Positions 37,204-45,921 of a stretch of 64,000 bases of DNA are shown one piece after another. The notes beneath the pieces were generated by a model. That model searched no databases and was not told the origin of the DNA. It saw nothing but the letters and a program-made list of their open reading frames with translations. Numbering within the stretch: the first letter of the stretch is position 1; each line of letters opens with the position of its first letter. The translations under genes and the position numbers were made by a program. The DNA lies in assembly GCF_963665245.1 (NCBI RefSeq), contig NZ_OY762269.1, forward strand, positions 2,920,501 to 2,984,500. Reading direction: 5' to 3'. The DNA is from an uncultured Paludibaculum sp. Lineage in GTDB: Bacteria > Acidobacteriota > Terriglobia > Bryobacterales > Bryobacteraceae.

Positions 37204-37629
37204 ATGCAAGCCAGCAAAATCAAGAAGCTAGATTCTGACAAGAGATTCCGCCGCGTTCTCGCGGCCAGCACTCTCGCCGGCGACAAAGTGCGGAACACGC
37301 TTGGCGAAGACCTAGGCAAAATCGACGAAATCATGATCGACATCCCGACGGGGCGTGTCGCCTACGCGGTCCTGTCGTTTGGCGGCATTCTGCGCATGGG
37401 GAACAAGCTGTTCGCCGTTCCGTGGAGCTCACTTCGCGTCGATGAAGACGAGAAGTGCTTCATCCTCGATGTGGACACCAAGATGTTGGAGACCGCTCCC
37501 GGCTTCGACAAAGACAATTGGCCCGACATGGCCGATGCCGGGTGGGGCGCCGAGATCTTCAGCTACTACCACGCGATACCGTATTGGGATGATGCGGGCG
37601 GCAGGATATCGCGCGGCGCGGGCAGGTGA
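37204..37629 (+). CDS. PRC-barrel domain protein
   Basis: 141 residues with AAGGAG 6 nt upstream of the ATG at 37204. The PRC-barrel is visible in GEDLGKIDEIMIDIPTGRVA, AVLSFGG and KLFAVPWSSLRVD, residues about 25-90. The C-terminal 40 residues are aromatic and acidic. PRC barrels mediate RNA or protein interaction; soluble stand-alone versions are often stress-linked. The next gene overlaps or abuts its stop. Confidence 0.88.
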   Translation: MQASKIKKLDSDKRFRRVLAASTLAGDKVRNTLGEDLGKIDEIMIDIPTGRVAYAVLSFGGILRMGNKLFAVPWSSLRVDEDEKCFILDVDTKMLETAPGFDKDNWPDMADAGWGAEIFSYYHAIPYWDDAGGRISRGAGR

Positions 37630-37634
37630 TCGCC

Positions 37635-38081
37635 ATGCCACGCAAGCGCAGCACGGCGAAAGCCGCGAAGTCGCAATCGCCCTCCACTCAGGCCGGCGAG
37701 TTTGTGCGCGAGGAGATCGAGCACGTTCGCAAGGGTGAGCACGGTGCGCGCTCGGCCAAGCAGATTATTGCGATAGGGCTTTCCAAGGCAAGACGGGCGG
37801 GCGTTGCGATCCCTCCACCGCCTGGCAAGAAGGCGCCCAGGGTCGCGGCTGGTAAGCCGAATCCGAAGCGATCGAGGGCTACCCAACAGGCCCTGGAACG
37901 TGAGGGGTCGGCGGCGGCCTCTCATGTGGCGCTGTCCCGCCAGGCGCGCAGCAGCGCGCGGAAGCGAGGCCCCGAGAATCTGCACGCTGCGGCCGAAAAG
38001 GCAGCCCGAACGAAGGGCGCTAAGGGTCGCCATCAGGCCGCTGTGAAAGCATCGCGGACGCGTGCTCGCCGCGGCGCCTGA
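37635..38081 (+). CDS. DUF6496 family basic protein
   Basis: 148 residues from the ATG at 37635; a GTG at 37626 overlapping the PRC stop is an alternative. The segment REEIEHVRKGEHGARSAKQI followed by IAIGLSKARRAG is the DUF6496 core. The rest is rich in Lys, Arg and Ala and probably binds nucleic acid. It is coupled to the PRC-barrel gene. Confidence 0.75.
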   Translation: MPRKRSTAKAAKSQSPSTQAGEFVREEIEHVRKGEHGARSAKQIIAIGLSKARRAGVAIPPPPGKKAPRVAAGKPNPKRSRATQQALEREGSAAASHVALSRQARSSARKRGPENLHAAAEKAARTKGAKGRHQAAVKASRTRARRGA

Positions 38082-38146
38082 TGGCCTCACCCGACGGGCT
38101 GAACCTGGCCATGGCCTTGTGAATCCGCGAGAACCACGGGCGTTCC

Positions 38147-38164
38147 TGGGGCCCAACGGCCCCA
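38147..38164. terminator. Hairpin between convergent genes
   Basis: TGGGGCC, 4-nt loop CAAC, GGCCCCA: a perfect 7-bp stem between the DUF6496 gene and the convergent TIGR03790 gene. No T-tract follows, so terminator function is only possible. Confidence 0.35.
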
Positions 38165-38239
38165 GCCGCCCTCTCGCAAACTTCCGGAGCCTTGCCCAGG
38201 TTGAGCCCCGATCGCTGGACCGTCGCTCGGGTAAGCCAC

Positions 38240-39337
38240 TCACTGGCCAATGAGCCGGCAGAGCGGGTCGCCCACCACGATATTCATCCAACTCAAAGCG
38301 GGAATCGCCGCCCAGAAACTCTCGGCCAGCGTGCGGCCTGACAGGTAGGCGGGAAAGAGGACCTCCGGACGCGGTGTCAGCGGCAGGTACGGTTCGTAGA
38401 CATGACCGGAAGCGCCTGTGGCGCCTTGCCGCAGGAAGTCGGCTGACAGGGTCTGAGTGGAGCCCCCAAAATACAGCGTCCGGTCTTTCCCCGGCGGACC
38501 TGGGCTCCAGGACTCGGGTGGTTCTTGAAACGTCCGTCCGTCCGTCGACACAAACTCCGTCACCAGAGCGCCCGGCAGGTAGTGGAACCCGACATTCCGT
38601 TCGCGGCGGCTGCGGTCGTTGGACCCCCAACTGGCATAGCCGATCACGTTGCTGGCGCCGCGCACTACCTGCGTCGTCTCATCGTGCAGCACACGCTGCT
38701 TTGGCAGGAGGTGGGTCGCGCGCTGGAGCCAGTTGTCGCCCTCTTCCACTCCGGGTTCGCGCTGGTCCAGCACTACGACGCCCCGATTGCGGGCAGCTAG
38801 TGAGCGGTCGATGATTGCCCGCACGTCGCTCAGCGAGTAGCCGGTCAGGCGGGTGACCAGATACACCGGAAACTCGGGATGGGACAATGGCTTCTCGCTA
38901 CGAAAGTACGGGTTAGGCACCGGGCCGGGCAGCAGGTGGGCGGTGCCACTGAAATCGGCGTACAGCGCCGCGATCTCGGAGTCGACCGAGGCGGCCACGG
39001 TGGCGCGCCCTTCGCTGCCGGCGATCTTCAGCGGGACGCCACTGGTGGTGACGATGGCCAGGATTCGATCCACCCAATTGCGCTTCTTCAGAAACGAACC
39101 CAGTGGCTCGGCGATCTCACGGTCGAAGACAGCCCGGGAGATCTCTTCGTCTACCTCCGTATTCAGCAAAAGCACCTGCTGGCTGGGAATGCCGCGCTTG
39201 CTGATGTAGTAGTCGATGATGGAGCGGGATACGGGCGAATTGCGGTTGCCGACGACCAGCACCTCGGCCGGTGTCAGGGCGCAACAACCGCAGGCGGTCG
39301 CAAGGAAGAGAACGAGCAGCGGCGGCGAGGAGCCCAC
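38240..39337 (-). CDS. TIGR03790 family exported protein
   Basis: 365 residues from a GTG at 39337. A signal peptide (LLVLFLATACGCCALT) is followed by the family signature LVVGNRNSPVSRSIIDYYIS and YASWGSND. The family occurs in Acidobacteriota and neighbouring phyla; its function is unknown, though the layout suggests a cysteine-peptidase-like or secreted enzyme fold. It starts 2 nt after the stop of a small lipoprotein gene, so the two form an operon. Confidence 0.85.
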   Translation of the reverse strand: MGSSPPLLVLFLATACGCCALTPAEVLVVGNRNSPVSRSIIDYYISKRGIPSQQVLLLNTEVDEEISRAVFDREIAEPLGSFLKKRNWVDRILAIVTTSGVPLKIAGSEGRATVAASVDSEIAALYADFSGTAHLLPGPVPNPYFRSEKPLSHPEFPVYLVTRLTGYSLSDVRAIIDRSLAARNRGVVVLDQREPGVEEGDNWLQRATHLLPKQRVLHDETTQVVRGASNVIGYASWGSNDRSRRERNVGFHYLPGALVTEFVSTDGRTFQEPPESWSPGPPGKDRTLYFGGSTQTLSADFLRQGATGASGHVYEPYLPLTPRPEVLFPAYLSGRTLAESFWAAIPALSWMNIVVGDPLCRLIGQ

Positions 39338-39339
39338 TG

Positions 39340-39537
39340 TTATCTCGCGGCCTTCAAGTGCTCGACGATCACTGGTGCGTCATCCGAGTGCCGACCGCGG
39401 AAGGGACTGGGTGCGTCCTTGCGGTCCCACCAGCAGTTCGAGAGCGCGAAGCCCGTGGCCTGCGCCTCCAGCGGTTCCCACGGAACGGCCGCGCAACCCG
39501 CTAGAATCAAGAGGGAGGCCATTTTAAGCATCTTCAT
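39340..39537 (-). CDS. Small lipoprotein
   Basis: 65 residues. MKMLKMASLLILAGCA is a signal peptide with an LAGC lipobox, so the mature protein of about 51 residues is lipid-anchored. The remainder (ATGFALSNCWWDRKDAPSPF and on) has no recognised domain. It lies 2 nt upstream of the TIGR03790 gene. Confidence 0.65.
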   Translation of the reverse strand: MKMLKMASLLILAGCAAVPWEPLEAQATGFALSNCWWDRKDAPSPFRGRHSDDAPVIVEHLKAAR

Positions 39538-39612
39538 CCCGATCGTAATATGGTATGATCACCCCTGCAAGTTGGGAACCAACCTGCAGACCTCCTTCAG
39601 ACGAGCCCCCGA

Positions 39613-40548
39613 ATGGATCTAGACCAACTCCACACGTTCCTGGAGATTGTCCGCCTGAAGAGTTTTTCCAAGGCCGCGCAGACCTGTTTTCGTACACAGC
39701 CTGCCATCAGCGCGCAAATCCGCCAACTGGAGCAGGAACTCAACGCCTCGCTCTTTGAACGGCTGGGTACTCGGATTCAACTCACACCGGCGGGGCGTAT
39801 CTTCTGTGACTACGCAGAACAGATTCTGGATTTGCGCCGCCGGGCGCAGAACTCCATCAATGAACTGGAGCGAGTCCCTCGCGGGGAACTCGTGATCGCG
39901 GCCAACGAAGCCACCTGCATCTACGTATTGCCGAATGTGTTTTCGGAGTACAAGAAGCGGTTTCCAAACGTGCAATTGCTGGTGGATCGCAGCTACGGCG
40001 GCCACGTGACCGAGGCGGTGCTGGACAACCTCGCCGATTTCGGGTTCGCGCAACTCCCGGTGCAGGATAAGAAGCTGCAGGTGCTGCAGGTCTACACCGA
40101 CGAAATCAAGTTGCTGACGCCTGCGGACCACCCGCTGGCGGGGCTGCCTTCCATCCGCTGCGAAGATGTCGTGCCATATCCACTGCTGCTGCCAAAAGGC
40201 GGAGCCACGCGCAGCAAGATGAACCAGTGGCTGGAACCCGTTGAGGACTCCATCCAGATCTCGATGGAACTCGATTCCACCGAAATGATCAAGCGCTTCG
40301 TCCTGGCTGGCATGGGGCTGTCGTTCATGGCTGCTTCGCATTTCCAGGAGGGTGTCGTGGCGGGCCAGTTTAAGGCCGTCTCCCTGGCGCCGGAACCGGT
40401 GATGCGCCGTCTGGGCTTGGTATACAGAAAAGACAAGGCTCTGTCGAAAGCTGGACTAGGCTTCATCCAGACGGTCATGAATCGCGCCAATGTCCCACAT
40501 CCCGAAGCCTCGCAGTTCGCGGGGGTGGCGCCCGGCAGTCCACGGTGA
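39613..40548 (+). CDS. LysR-type transcriptional regulator
   Basis: 311 residues. The N-terminal winged helix-turn-helix is clear (LHTFLEIVRLKSFSKAAQTC, then TQPAISAQIRQLEQ), followed by an effector-binding domain. The ELVIAANEATCIYVLP segment resembles GANESTCLYLL in the LysR next to leuA, so both may belong to one subfamily. It is divergent from the small lipoprotein gene (75 nt) and is followed after 28 nt by a small membrane protein gene. Confidence 0.92.
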   Translation: MDLDQLHTFLEIVRLKSFSKAAQTCFRTQPAISAQIRQLEQELNASLFERLGTRIQLTPAGRIFCDYAEQILDLRRRAQNSINELERVPRGELVIAANEATCIYVLPNVFSEYKKRFPNVQLLVDRSYGGHVTEAVLDNLADFGFAQLPVQDKKLQVLQVYTDEIKLLTPADHPLAGLPSIRCEDVVPYPLLLPKGGATRSKMNQWLEPVEDSIQISMELDSTEMIKRFVLAGMGLSFMAASHFQEGVVAGQFKAVSLAPEPVMRRLGLVYRKDKALSKAGLGFIQTVMNRANVPHPEASQFAGVAPGSPR

Positions 40549-40576
40549 TAAATACTGAGTAACGGTCAGGAATCGT

Positions 40577-40918
40577 ATGAAGGAAACCGGCGAACCCAGA
40601 ACATGGCACCTCTCCGTGGTACTCACTTCCACGAGGGACGGGACGGAAGTCTTCGACACTCTGGACGACATGCCCACCGTTTTGCGGGCACAGTGCGTGC
40701 GTGCGCTCGATAGCAAAGAGAGCCAAACGGTGGTGATTGCCGACGAGGCCGGCCGGGAGTATCTGAGGCGCATCGTGGAGGAGCGCGAGTCCGCTGTGAA
40801 AGCGGAAGCTCCGGCGCCGCCCAAACCTGGGCGGGTCTATTCGTTGCGTCTGGCGGCCGAAATCGCCGTCTGTGGCGCGATCGGGCTTACACTTTGGCTG
40901 CTGGCCACTCTGCGCTGA
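40577..40918 (+). CDS. Small tail-anchored membrane protein, unknown
   Basis: 113 residues. A soluble N-terminal region of about 90 residues (VVLTSTRDGTEVFDTLDDMP) ends in a single C-terminal transmembrane helix (EIAVCGAIGLTLWLLATL). No domain recognised. It follows the LysR gene closely and converges with the gene at 40922, 3 nt away. Confidence 0.6.
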   Translation: MKETGEPRTWHLSVVLTSTRDGTEVFDTLDDMPTVLRAQCVRALDSKESQTVVIADEAGREYLRRIVEERESAVKAEAPAPPKPGRVYSLRLAAEIAVCGAIGLTLWLLATLR

Positions 40919-40921
40919 CTT

Positions 40922-41485
40922 TCAACTCCAGATACATTGCGGACGCAGAGTGTCCACGACATGGAGTGCTTCGTCCGGTGTTAGGCCCGCACCAAAACGG
41001 TGTGTGAAGCCACGGCAATCGAAGACGATGGTACCCGCTCCGCTGAAGCGGCCAATCGAGCCGATGACTCCTTCCGAATCCAGGATCCAGGCCGCGCATC
41101 GCAAGTTCCTGACCTTGGCCAGATCAAACGTCCGGTCGAACCCAAATCGACCTATCTGACGCCGTAACACAAAGGCGTTCCCTCGGATGCTGACGACCTC
41201 GCGGCCGATCAGGCCCCACAACAGAAAGGTCAGCGCCAGAAGGCCGCCGATGGTCCACAGGAAGAGCCACGCCAGGATGATGAGCGGCGCCGGACCGCGG
41301 ACGATTCCGCTCAAGAGCAGACCCAGGACCCCTAGTTCACCCACTGTCCAACCTACCATCCATACGCCCAGAAAGATCAGGATGAACCAGTTCTTTCGGG
41401 CCGGCATGGATACCTCCAGGTTGCCGAGCGGGTAAGAGACCCGCGTCCTGTCCGGGTTGGGAGCAGTCACCGCCATCGCCTTCAT
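40922..41485 (-). CDS. Two-helix membrane protein, unknown
   Basis: 187 residues from the ATG at 41485; an ATG at 41476 is an alternative. Two hydrophobic regions near residues 35-60 and 68-95 form the membrane part, followed by a beta-rich cytoplasmic tail of about 90 residues (VVSIRGNAFVLRRQIG, then GTIVFDCRGFTHRFGAG) that resembles membrane PH-like domains. Function unknown. Confidence 0.65.
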   Translation of the reverse strand: MKAMAVTAPNPDRTRVSYPLGNLEVSMPARKNWFILIFLGVWMVGWTVGELGVLGLLLSGIVRGPAPLIILAWLFLWTIGGLLALTFLLWGLIGREVVSIRGNAFVLRRQIGRFGFDRTFDLAKVRNLRCAAWILDSEGVIGSIGRFSGAGTIVFDCRGFTHRFGAGLTPDEALHVVDTLRPQCIWS

Positions 41486-41823
41486 TATGCACGCCTTCGG
41501 GCCGTTTGTCGCCGTTTCCGAAACAGCACCTTTACATCTGGTACACCCCGCACAATACCTTATTCGCCCCCTCAACTGGGGGTGCGGGATCCATGAGGTG
41601 TATCGCCGATACTAGGCTTACTAGGCTAATGCGCCTGCACATTTAGTCCGGGGCGCGCCAAGGGTTAAGCACCTTGCCGCATCCGCCAGTTGCCCACACT
41701 TTGGCGGAACTGGTAGGAGATGATCTCAAATCATCCCGAGCGTCGTCCCGGACGATTTCTTTCCCCTCTACGGTCCGCGCTTTCTGCCACCCATTCATTC
41801 ATCATTCGGCTATCGGCGCCGAT

Positions 41824-42201
41824 ATGAAGACTATGGAACGGCGTTTGTCTCCTCGTTGGGCCGTGGACTTGGACACCACAGTGACTTTGCTGGGGGACAG
41901 TGAGTTGGAGCTGCCGGCGCGAGTACAAGATCTCTCAGTCCAAGGCGCAAGAATACTACTGGAGCGGCCCTTGCCCGCAGGCACATGTGTGAAGCTCGTC
42001 TTGGAGGATTGTCTCTACTTGGGAGAGGTGGCTTACTGCCGCCAACTGGAGGAGGGTTTTCAGGCAGGGCTCGTCCTGGAGCACGCGATACACTCCCTAA
42101 GCGACCTGCATTCGCTAATGCAATCGCCTCTAGCCCAATCGGCTACCCCGCACCGAGACTACGAATCCCGGCAAGGACGGAGATCAACAGCGCGGCGCTG
42201 A
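41824..42201 (+). CDS. PilZ domain protein
   Basis: 125 residues from the ATG at 41824. It opens MERRLSPRWAVDL, an RxxxR motif of PilZ domains, and continues with DLSVQGARILLE, the D/NxSxxG motif that binds c-di-GMP. It is a likely c-di-GMP receptor; the HD-GYP/GGDEF enzyme at 27.8 kb could supply or remove the ligand. The last 25 residues are polar. In-frame residues upstream of 41824 are not part of the domain. Confidence 0.85.
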   Translation: MKTMERRLSPRWAVDLDTTVTLLGDSELELPARVQDLSVQGARILLERPLPAGTCVKLVLEDCLYLGEVAYCRQLEEGFQAGLVLEHAIHSLSDLHSLMQSPLAQSATPHRDYESRQGRRSTARR

Positions 42202-42277
42202 GCGCTGCAAGCAGCGCCAGGCCTACCCGGTTAGCCCGACGGCTCCGCCGGAAACCTGTTTGAATCAGGGTTCGCAT
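42143..42277 (-). CDS. Possible small single-helix membrane protein, antisense to the PilZ 3' end
   Basis: 44 residues from the ATG at 42277, with GGAG 9 nt upstream. A strongly basic start (MRTLIQTGFRRSRRANR) precedes one transmembrane helix (VGLALLAALSAALLISVLAG). It overlaps the PilZ 3' end by 59 nt on the opposite strand. The ribosome site and helix argue for a real gene, the overlap argues against. Confidence 0.4.
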   Translation of the reverse strand: MRTLIQTGFRRSRRANRVGLALLAALSAALLISVLAGIRSLGAG

Positions 42278-42494
42278 CAGGATCTTCTCCATTGACTCAG
42301 ACGTAAGCAAAGTGTATCAAAGTTGCAATATCTTCTCCAGGCCCTTGACGGTTCCCCGGACTTAGCGAAAATGTGACGAATATCGCGGGATTGCCCCGCC
42401 CCTGGAGGCCAAGGCCAACGGTCCGCCTCCTGCCTCCCTCTATCGGCGCGGTCCGCCTTCAGGCTTAGGGTATTCGCGCTATATTACCAATCAG

Positions 42495-43373
42495 ATGCAG
42501 AAGAAGGTTGCAGTCTTTGGAAGCGCCGGGCAACTCGGCGTGGAGCTGATGCGGGAATTTACCGCCCGCGGTGCGAAGGTGGCCGGTTGGGAACGGAGCC
42601 ATGTGGATGTCACGTCCGCTCCGGACGTCGAGCACGCGGTCGCATCATTCGACCCCGATTTCGTCATCAATGCGGCGGCTTACAATATGGTGGATGTCGC
42701 CGAGAATGAACCATATGCGGCCTTTCAGGCGAACGGCCTGGCCGTCCGCAACCTAGCCTTGGCCTGCCGCCAGTGCGGGGCTCAATTGGTCCACTTTTCC
42801 ACGGACTACGTCTTCGACGGCACGTTGGACCGGCCCTATGTCGAGAATGACGCGACGCATCCATTAGGTGCGTATGCCGTCTCGAAGCTGGCCGGCGAAC
42901 TCTATGCCCAGGCGTATCTGGCGGACCCGCTGGTGATTCGTACGTCCGGTGTTTTCGGGCCCGGAGGGCTGCGCACGGCGCGCGGCAATTTTATCGAACT
43001 GATGCTGCGCATGGCTGGCGAGGGCAAGACAATCCGTGTCGTCGAGGATCATGTGGCCAGCCCCACCTACGCTCCGGCTCTGGCGGCCAGGACGGCCGAT
43101 ATGGTGGACAAGGGCGTCACCGGCGTTATTCACTGTGGAGGCGGGACCGCGATTTCCTGGTATCACTATGCGGAGCTGATCTTCCGCGAAGCCGGCTTAC
43201 AGCCTGAACTGAAGCCCACGACCGAACGCGAGTACCGCACTCCGGCTCGCCGTCCCAAGTTCTCGCCTCTCTCGAACGCCAAAATGGAATCGCTCGGGAT
43301 CGAGCCCATGCCGTCCCTGGACGTGGCCGTGCGGAGCTATCTCCAGCTCCGTCAACGGATGCTGGCCAGTTAG
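42495..43373 (+). CDS. rfbD: dTDP-4-dehydrorhamnose reductase
   Basis: 292 residues. The NAD(P)-binding motif GSAGQLG is at 9-15. The SDR catalytic residues are visible in HFSTDYVFDG (Thr, Asp) and in YAVSKLAGE (Tyr-x3-Lys). It makes the last step to dTDP-rhamnose, used in surface polysaccharides. It stands alone; rfbA, rfbB and rfbC are not in the window. Its stop overlaps that of the convergent ABC permease gene by 4 nt. Confidence 0.9.
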   Translation: MQKKVAVFGSAGQLGVELMREFTARGAKVAGWERSHVDVTSAPDVEHAVASFDPDFVINAAAYNMVDVAENEPYAAFQANGLAVRNLALACRQCGAQLVHFSTDYVFDGTLDRPYVENDATHPLGAYAVSKLAGELYAQAYLADPLVIRTSGVFGPGGLRTARGNFIELMLRMAGEGKTIRVVEDHVASPTYAPALAARTADMVDKGVTGVIHCGGGTAISWYHYAELIFREAGLQPELKPTTEREYRTPARRPKFSPLSNAKMESLGIEPMPSLDVAVRSYLQLRQRMLAS

Positions 43374-44125
43374 CGGATCTCGCGACGCGAGAACTCCCAG
43401 GTGCCGGCCAGCGTCACGAGCATGGCGCCAACCACTGAATAGAGCAGGACGTCCTCAACGACCTGGGGCCGGTTGATCAACATCCGGCCCGGCAGGCACC
43501 ATGGCCAGAGCCGCCCATACTTCTCTGAGTTGATCAGAATGAAGCTGACGATGGTGGCGGCGACGCCGACGCCCGTCGAGGCGGCGAACAGGCGCAGACG
43601 CAGGCTGAGGAAGTGGTGGATCGTGACGACGAACACCGAGGCTACAATGGTGAGCCACGCATCGTGCAGGAAGAGGCCCCAGGGCAGGGGATCGGGGAAC
43701 AGCAGGCGCGGTTGAATGTTCCTTAGTGCCCATCCGCTAAGGATGGCGCCCAGAGTGAGCGTTAGTGTGCTGGCAACCACCATGAGGCACGGGATGATGA
43801 GCTTCGCCCAGTAGATGGCCCATCGCGGCACGGGCATGGTGAGCAGGCTGCGCCAGCGGTCCTCGCTATGCTCCAGTCCGGCCAGAAGCGCCGTCTGCAG
43901 AGTGACGTACAGCGGCAGCATGAGCACGCTCCAAAGGCTGAACGTGTTGCGGTGCAGCACGTCCCAGAGCGGCTGCTGTTTCTTGGCGAAGAAATCCACA
44001 CGCTCGTGGAACATCATGAACTCGAGCACCAGAATCAGGCCCGGAGCCAGAAAGACAAGCCAGAACGCCAGGGTGCGTCGGAGCTTCAGGAGTTCGGCGG
44101 CGAAGGTTCGGAAGAAGGTTGTCAT
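43370..44125 (-). CDS. ABC-2 type transporter permease
   Basis: 251 residues with six hydrophobic segments, the layout of ABC-2 permeases (for example EDRWRSLLTMPVPRWAIYWA as the first cytoplasmic loop). It starts 5 nt after the ATPase gene ends. Together they form an exporter; the substrate is unknown. BcrAB-like bacitracin-type exporters share this layout. Confidence 0.9.
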   Translation of the reverse strand: MTTFFRTFAAELLKLRRTLAFWLVFLAPGLILVLEFMMFHERVDFFAKKQQPLWDVLHRNTFSLWSVLMLPLYVTLQTALLAGLEHSEDRWRSLLTMPVPRWAIYWAKLIIPCLMVVASTLTLTLGAILSGWALRNIQPRLLFPDPLPWGLFLHDAWLTIVASVFVVTIHHFLSLRLRLFAASTGVGVAATIVSFILINSEKYGRLWPWCLPGRMLINRPQVVEDVLLYSVVGAMLVTLAGTWEFSRREIR

Positions 44126-44130
44126 GGGAT

Positions 44131-45039
44131 TCAGGCGGACTGCGTCAGGTCGAGGAACATCTCTTCGAGGGTGGGTTGATGGCCCGCGATCTGATAGACG
44201 GCGAAGCCGCGCTCGACCAGAAAACGATTGATCCTGACGGTGGAATCGTGGTCCATCGCGGGCAATTCCACCGTGTCCTGCGCGCGGGCGATGGCAGACC
44301 AGCCCTGCTGGCGCAGCAGTTCGGCCGCGATCTCGGGCCGGTCGAGCCCGATGTGGAGCGAGCCCTGCCGCCGCGCCCGCAGCTCTTCGGGAGAGCCCTG
44401 GAACTGCAGCCTGCCGGCGGCGATGATGCCGATGTGAGAGGCGATCTGATCCACTTCGCTGAGCAGGTGACTGGAGAGAAAGACGGTGATGCCATGCGCC
44501 ACGGGCAGGTCGCGCAGAAGGTGACGCATCTCCTGGATACCGGCCGGGTCCAGGCCATTAGTGGGTTCGTCCAGCACGATGAGCTCGGGCGAACCCAGCA
44601 GTGCCACGGCCAGGCCGAGCCGCTGTTTCATTCCGAAAGAGTATGTTTTAACCTGCCTGTCGCCGTCGTTGGTCAGGCCGACGATGCCGAGAACCCGTCC
44701 TATATCCTTGGTCTGAAGTTGCTTAAGCAAGCAGGCATGGCGTAGGTTCTCGATGCCTGTGAGGTGTGGGTAGAGCGAGGGCGATTCGACCAGTGCGCCG
44801 ACGCGCCTCAGAATCGCCAGTCGGCGGGTACGCAACGGTTCGCCGAACAGATCGATGCGGCCACCGTGTGGGCGCAACAGACCCAGCAGCAGCCGGATCG
44901 TCGTCGTCTTGCCGGCTCCGTTCGGCCCGAGGAAGCCAAAAACCGAACCGGCGGATACTTGCAGACTGAGCGAGTCGACCACCACGCGGTCGCCAAAGCT
45001 CCGGCAAAGTTCGCTTGTTTGGATCACCATCTCGTGCAT
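44131..45039 (-). CDS. ABC transporter ATP-binding protein
   Basis: 302 residues. Walker A GPNGAGKTTT, signature YSFGMKQRLGLA, Walker B LIVLDEPTNGLDP and a switch histidine in LSSHLLSE are all intact. The C-terminal 80 residues are typical of the BcrA/CcmA-like exporter class. It pairs with the permease 5 nt downstream. Confidence 0.95.
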   Translation of the reverse strand: MHEMVIQTSELCRSFGDRVVVDSLSLQVSAGSVFGFLGPNGAGKTTTIRLLLGLLRPHGGRIDLFGEPLRTRRLAILRRVGALVESPSLYPHLTGIENLRHACLLKQLQTKDIGRVLGIVGLTNDGDRQVKTYSFGMKQRLGLAVALLGSPELIVLDEPTNGLDPAGIQEMRHLLRDLPVAHGITVFLSSHLLSEVDQIASHIGIIAAGRLQFQGSPEELRARRQGSLHIGLDRPEIAAELLRQQGWSAIARAQDTVELPAMDHDSTVRINRFLVERGFAVYQIAGHQPTLEEMFLDLTQSA

Positions 45040-45195
45040 CTAAATCGCAAGACGGGCCAAACAGCAATTTATTCCCGGACCACCCCAACAGATCAGTGGT
45101 AAGAGTTACCGGGCGTGCCAGCTGGATTCTCCATAAATTGAAGAACCTAAAGAGTATGCCTGTTGTGGCATGGTGCATGCACAGAGCAACTCGGC

Positions 45196-45873
45196 ATGAA
45201 ACATCGAGCATTACTCGCCTGTGCGGCGATTGGCGCATCTCTGCTGTTCACCGGTTGTGAGCCATCGGAGTCGACGGCTCAGGCGGCATCTCGTCCGCCG
45301 GCGCCTGTCGCGCCAACACCCCAGTACACTCTGGTGACGGTGCAGCCCGGAACACGCCTGGCGGTGCGGCTGAATAACTCCATCACGACGGATCGCAGCA
45401 GACCGGGCGACCGGTTTACCGGGGTCCTGGTGTCGCCAGTGGTGGTCGGACAGTCGGTCGTCATCCCTGAAGGCGCGAATGTCACCGGGATGATACGGCG
45501 CAGCGCGTCATCGGGCCGGCTCAAGGGCAACGCCGTGTTGTCGCTGGGGCTGGTGAGCCTGGATTGGAACGGCAAGGAATACAAGGTGACATCGGATCCG
45601 GCAACGAGGTACAGCGGAGGACACAAGAAAAGAAACTGGGCCATGATCGGAGGAGGGTCCGGCGCCGGGGCATTAATCGGAGGACTCGCCGCGGGCGGCG
45701 GCGGGGCGCTGATTGGAGCTGGCGCTGGAGCGGCGGCAGGCACCGTGGGTGCGGCTATCACGGGCCGCAAGCAGGTGCGACTGCCGACGGAGACGCTAGT
45801 CAATTTCAGACTGGCGCAACCTCTCACCGTGCGCACAGAGGCGCACCGAAGCGTCTCGCGGGATCGGGCGTAG
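45196..45873 (+). CDS. Lipoprotein with glycine-zipper segment
   Basis: 225 residues from the ATG at 45196. The LLFTGC lipobox gives lipidation near residue 18. A beta-rich domain (VQPGTRLAVRLNNSITTDRS, then RFTGVLVSPVVV) is followed by a long glycine zipper (GGGSGAGALIGGLAAGGGGA region) that could insert in a membrane. Function unknown. It is divergent from the ABC exporter genes. Confidence 0.75.
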   Translation: MKHRALLACAAIGASLLFTGCEPSESTAQAASRPPAPVAPTPQYTLVTVQPGTRLAVRLNNSITTDRSRPGDRFTGVLVSPVVVGQSVVIPEGANVTGMIRRSASSGRLKGNAVLSLGLVSLDWNGKEYKVTSDPATRYSGGHKKRNWAMIGGGSGAGALIGGLAAGGGGALIGAGAGAAAGTVGAAITGRKQVRLPTETLVNFRLAQPLTVRTEAHRSVSRDRA

Positions 45874-45921
45874 GATTTCGGGCGGAAAAACTACGTCTGG
45901 TCCCGCCATGGGGACCCAGGC

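Noticed and set aside
36990..37343. Minus-strand frame of 117 residues
   Set aside because: It is antisense to the PRC-barrel gene, which has a ribosome site and a recognisable domain.
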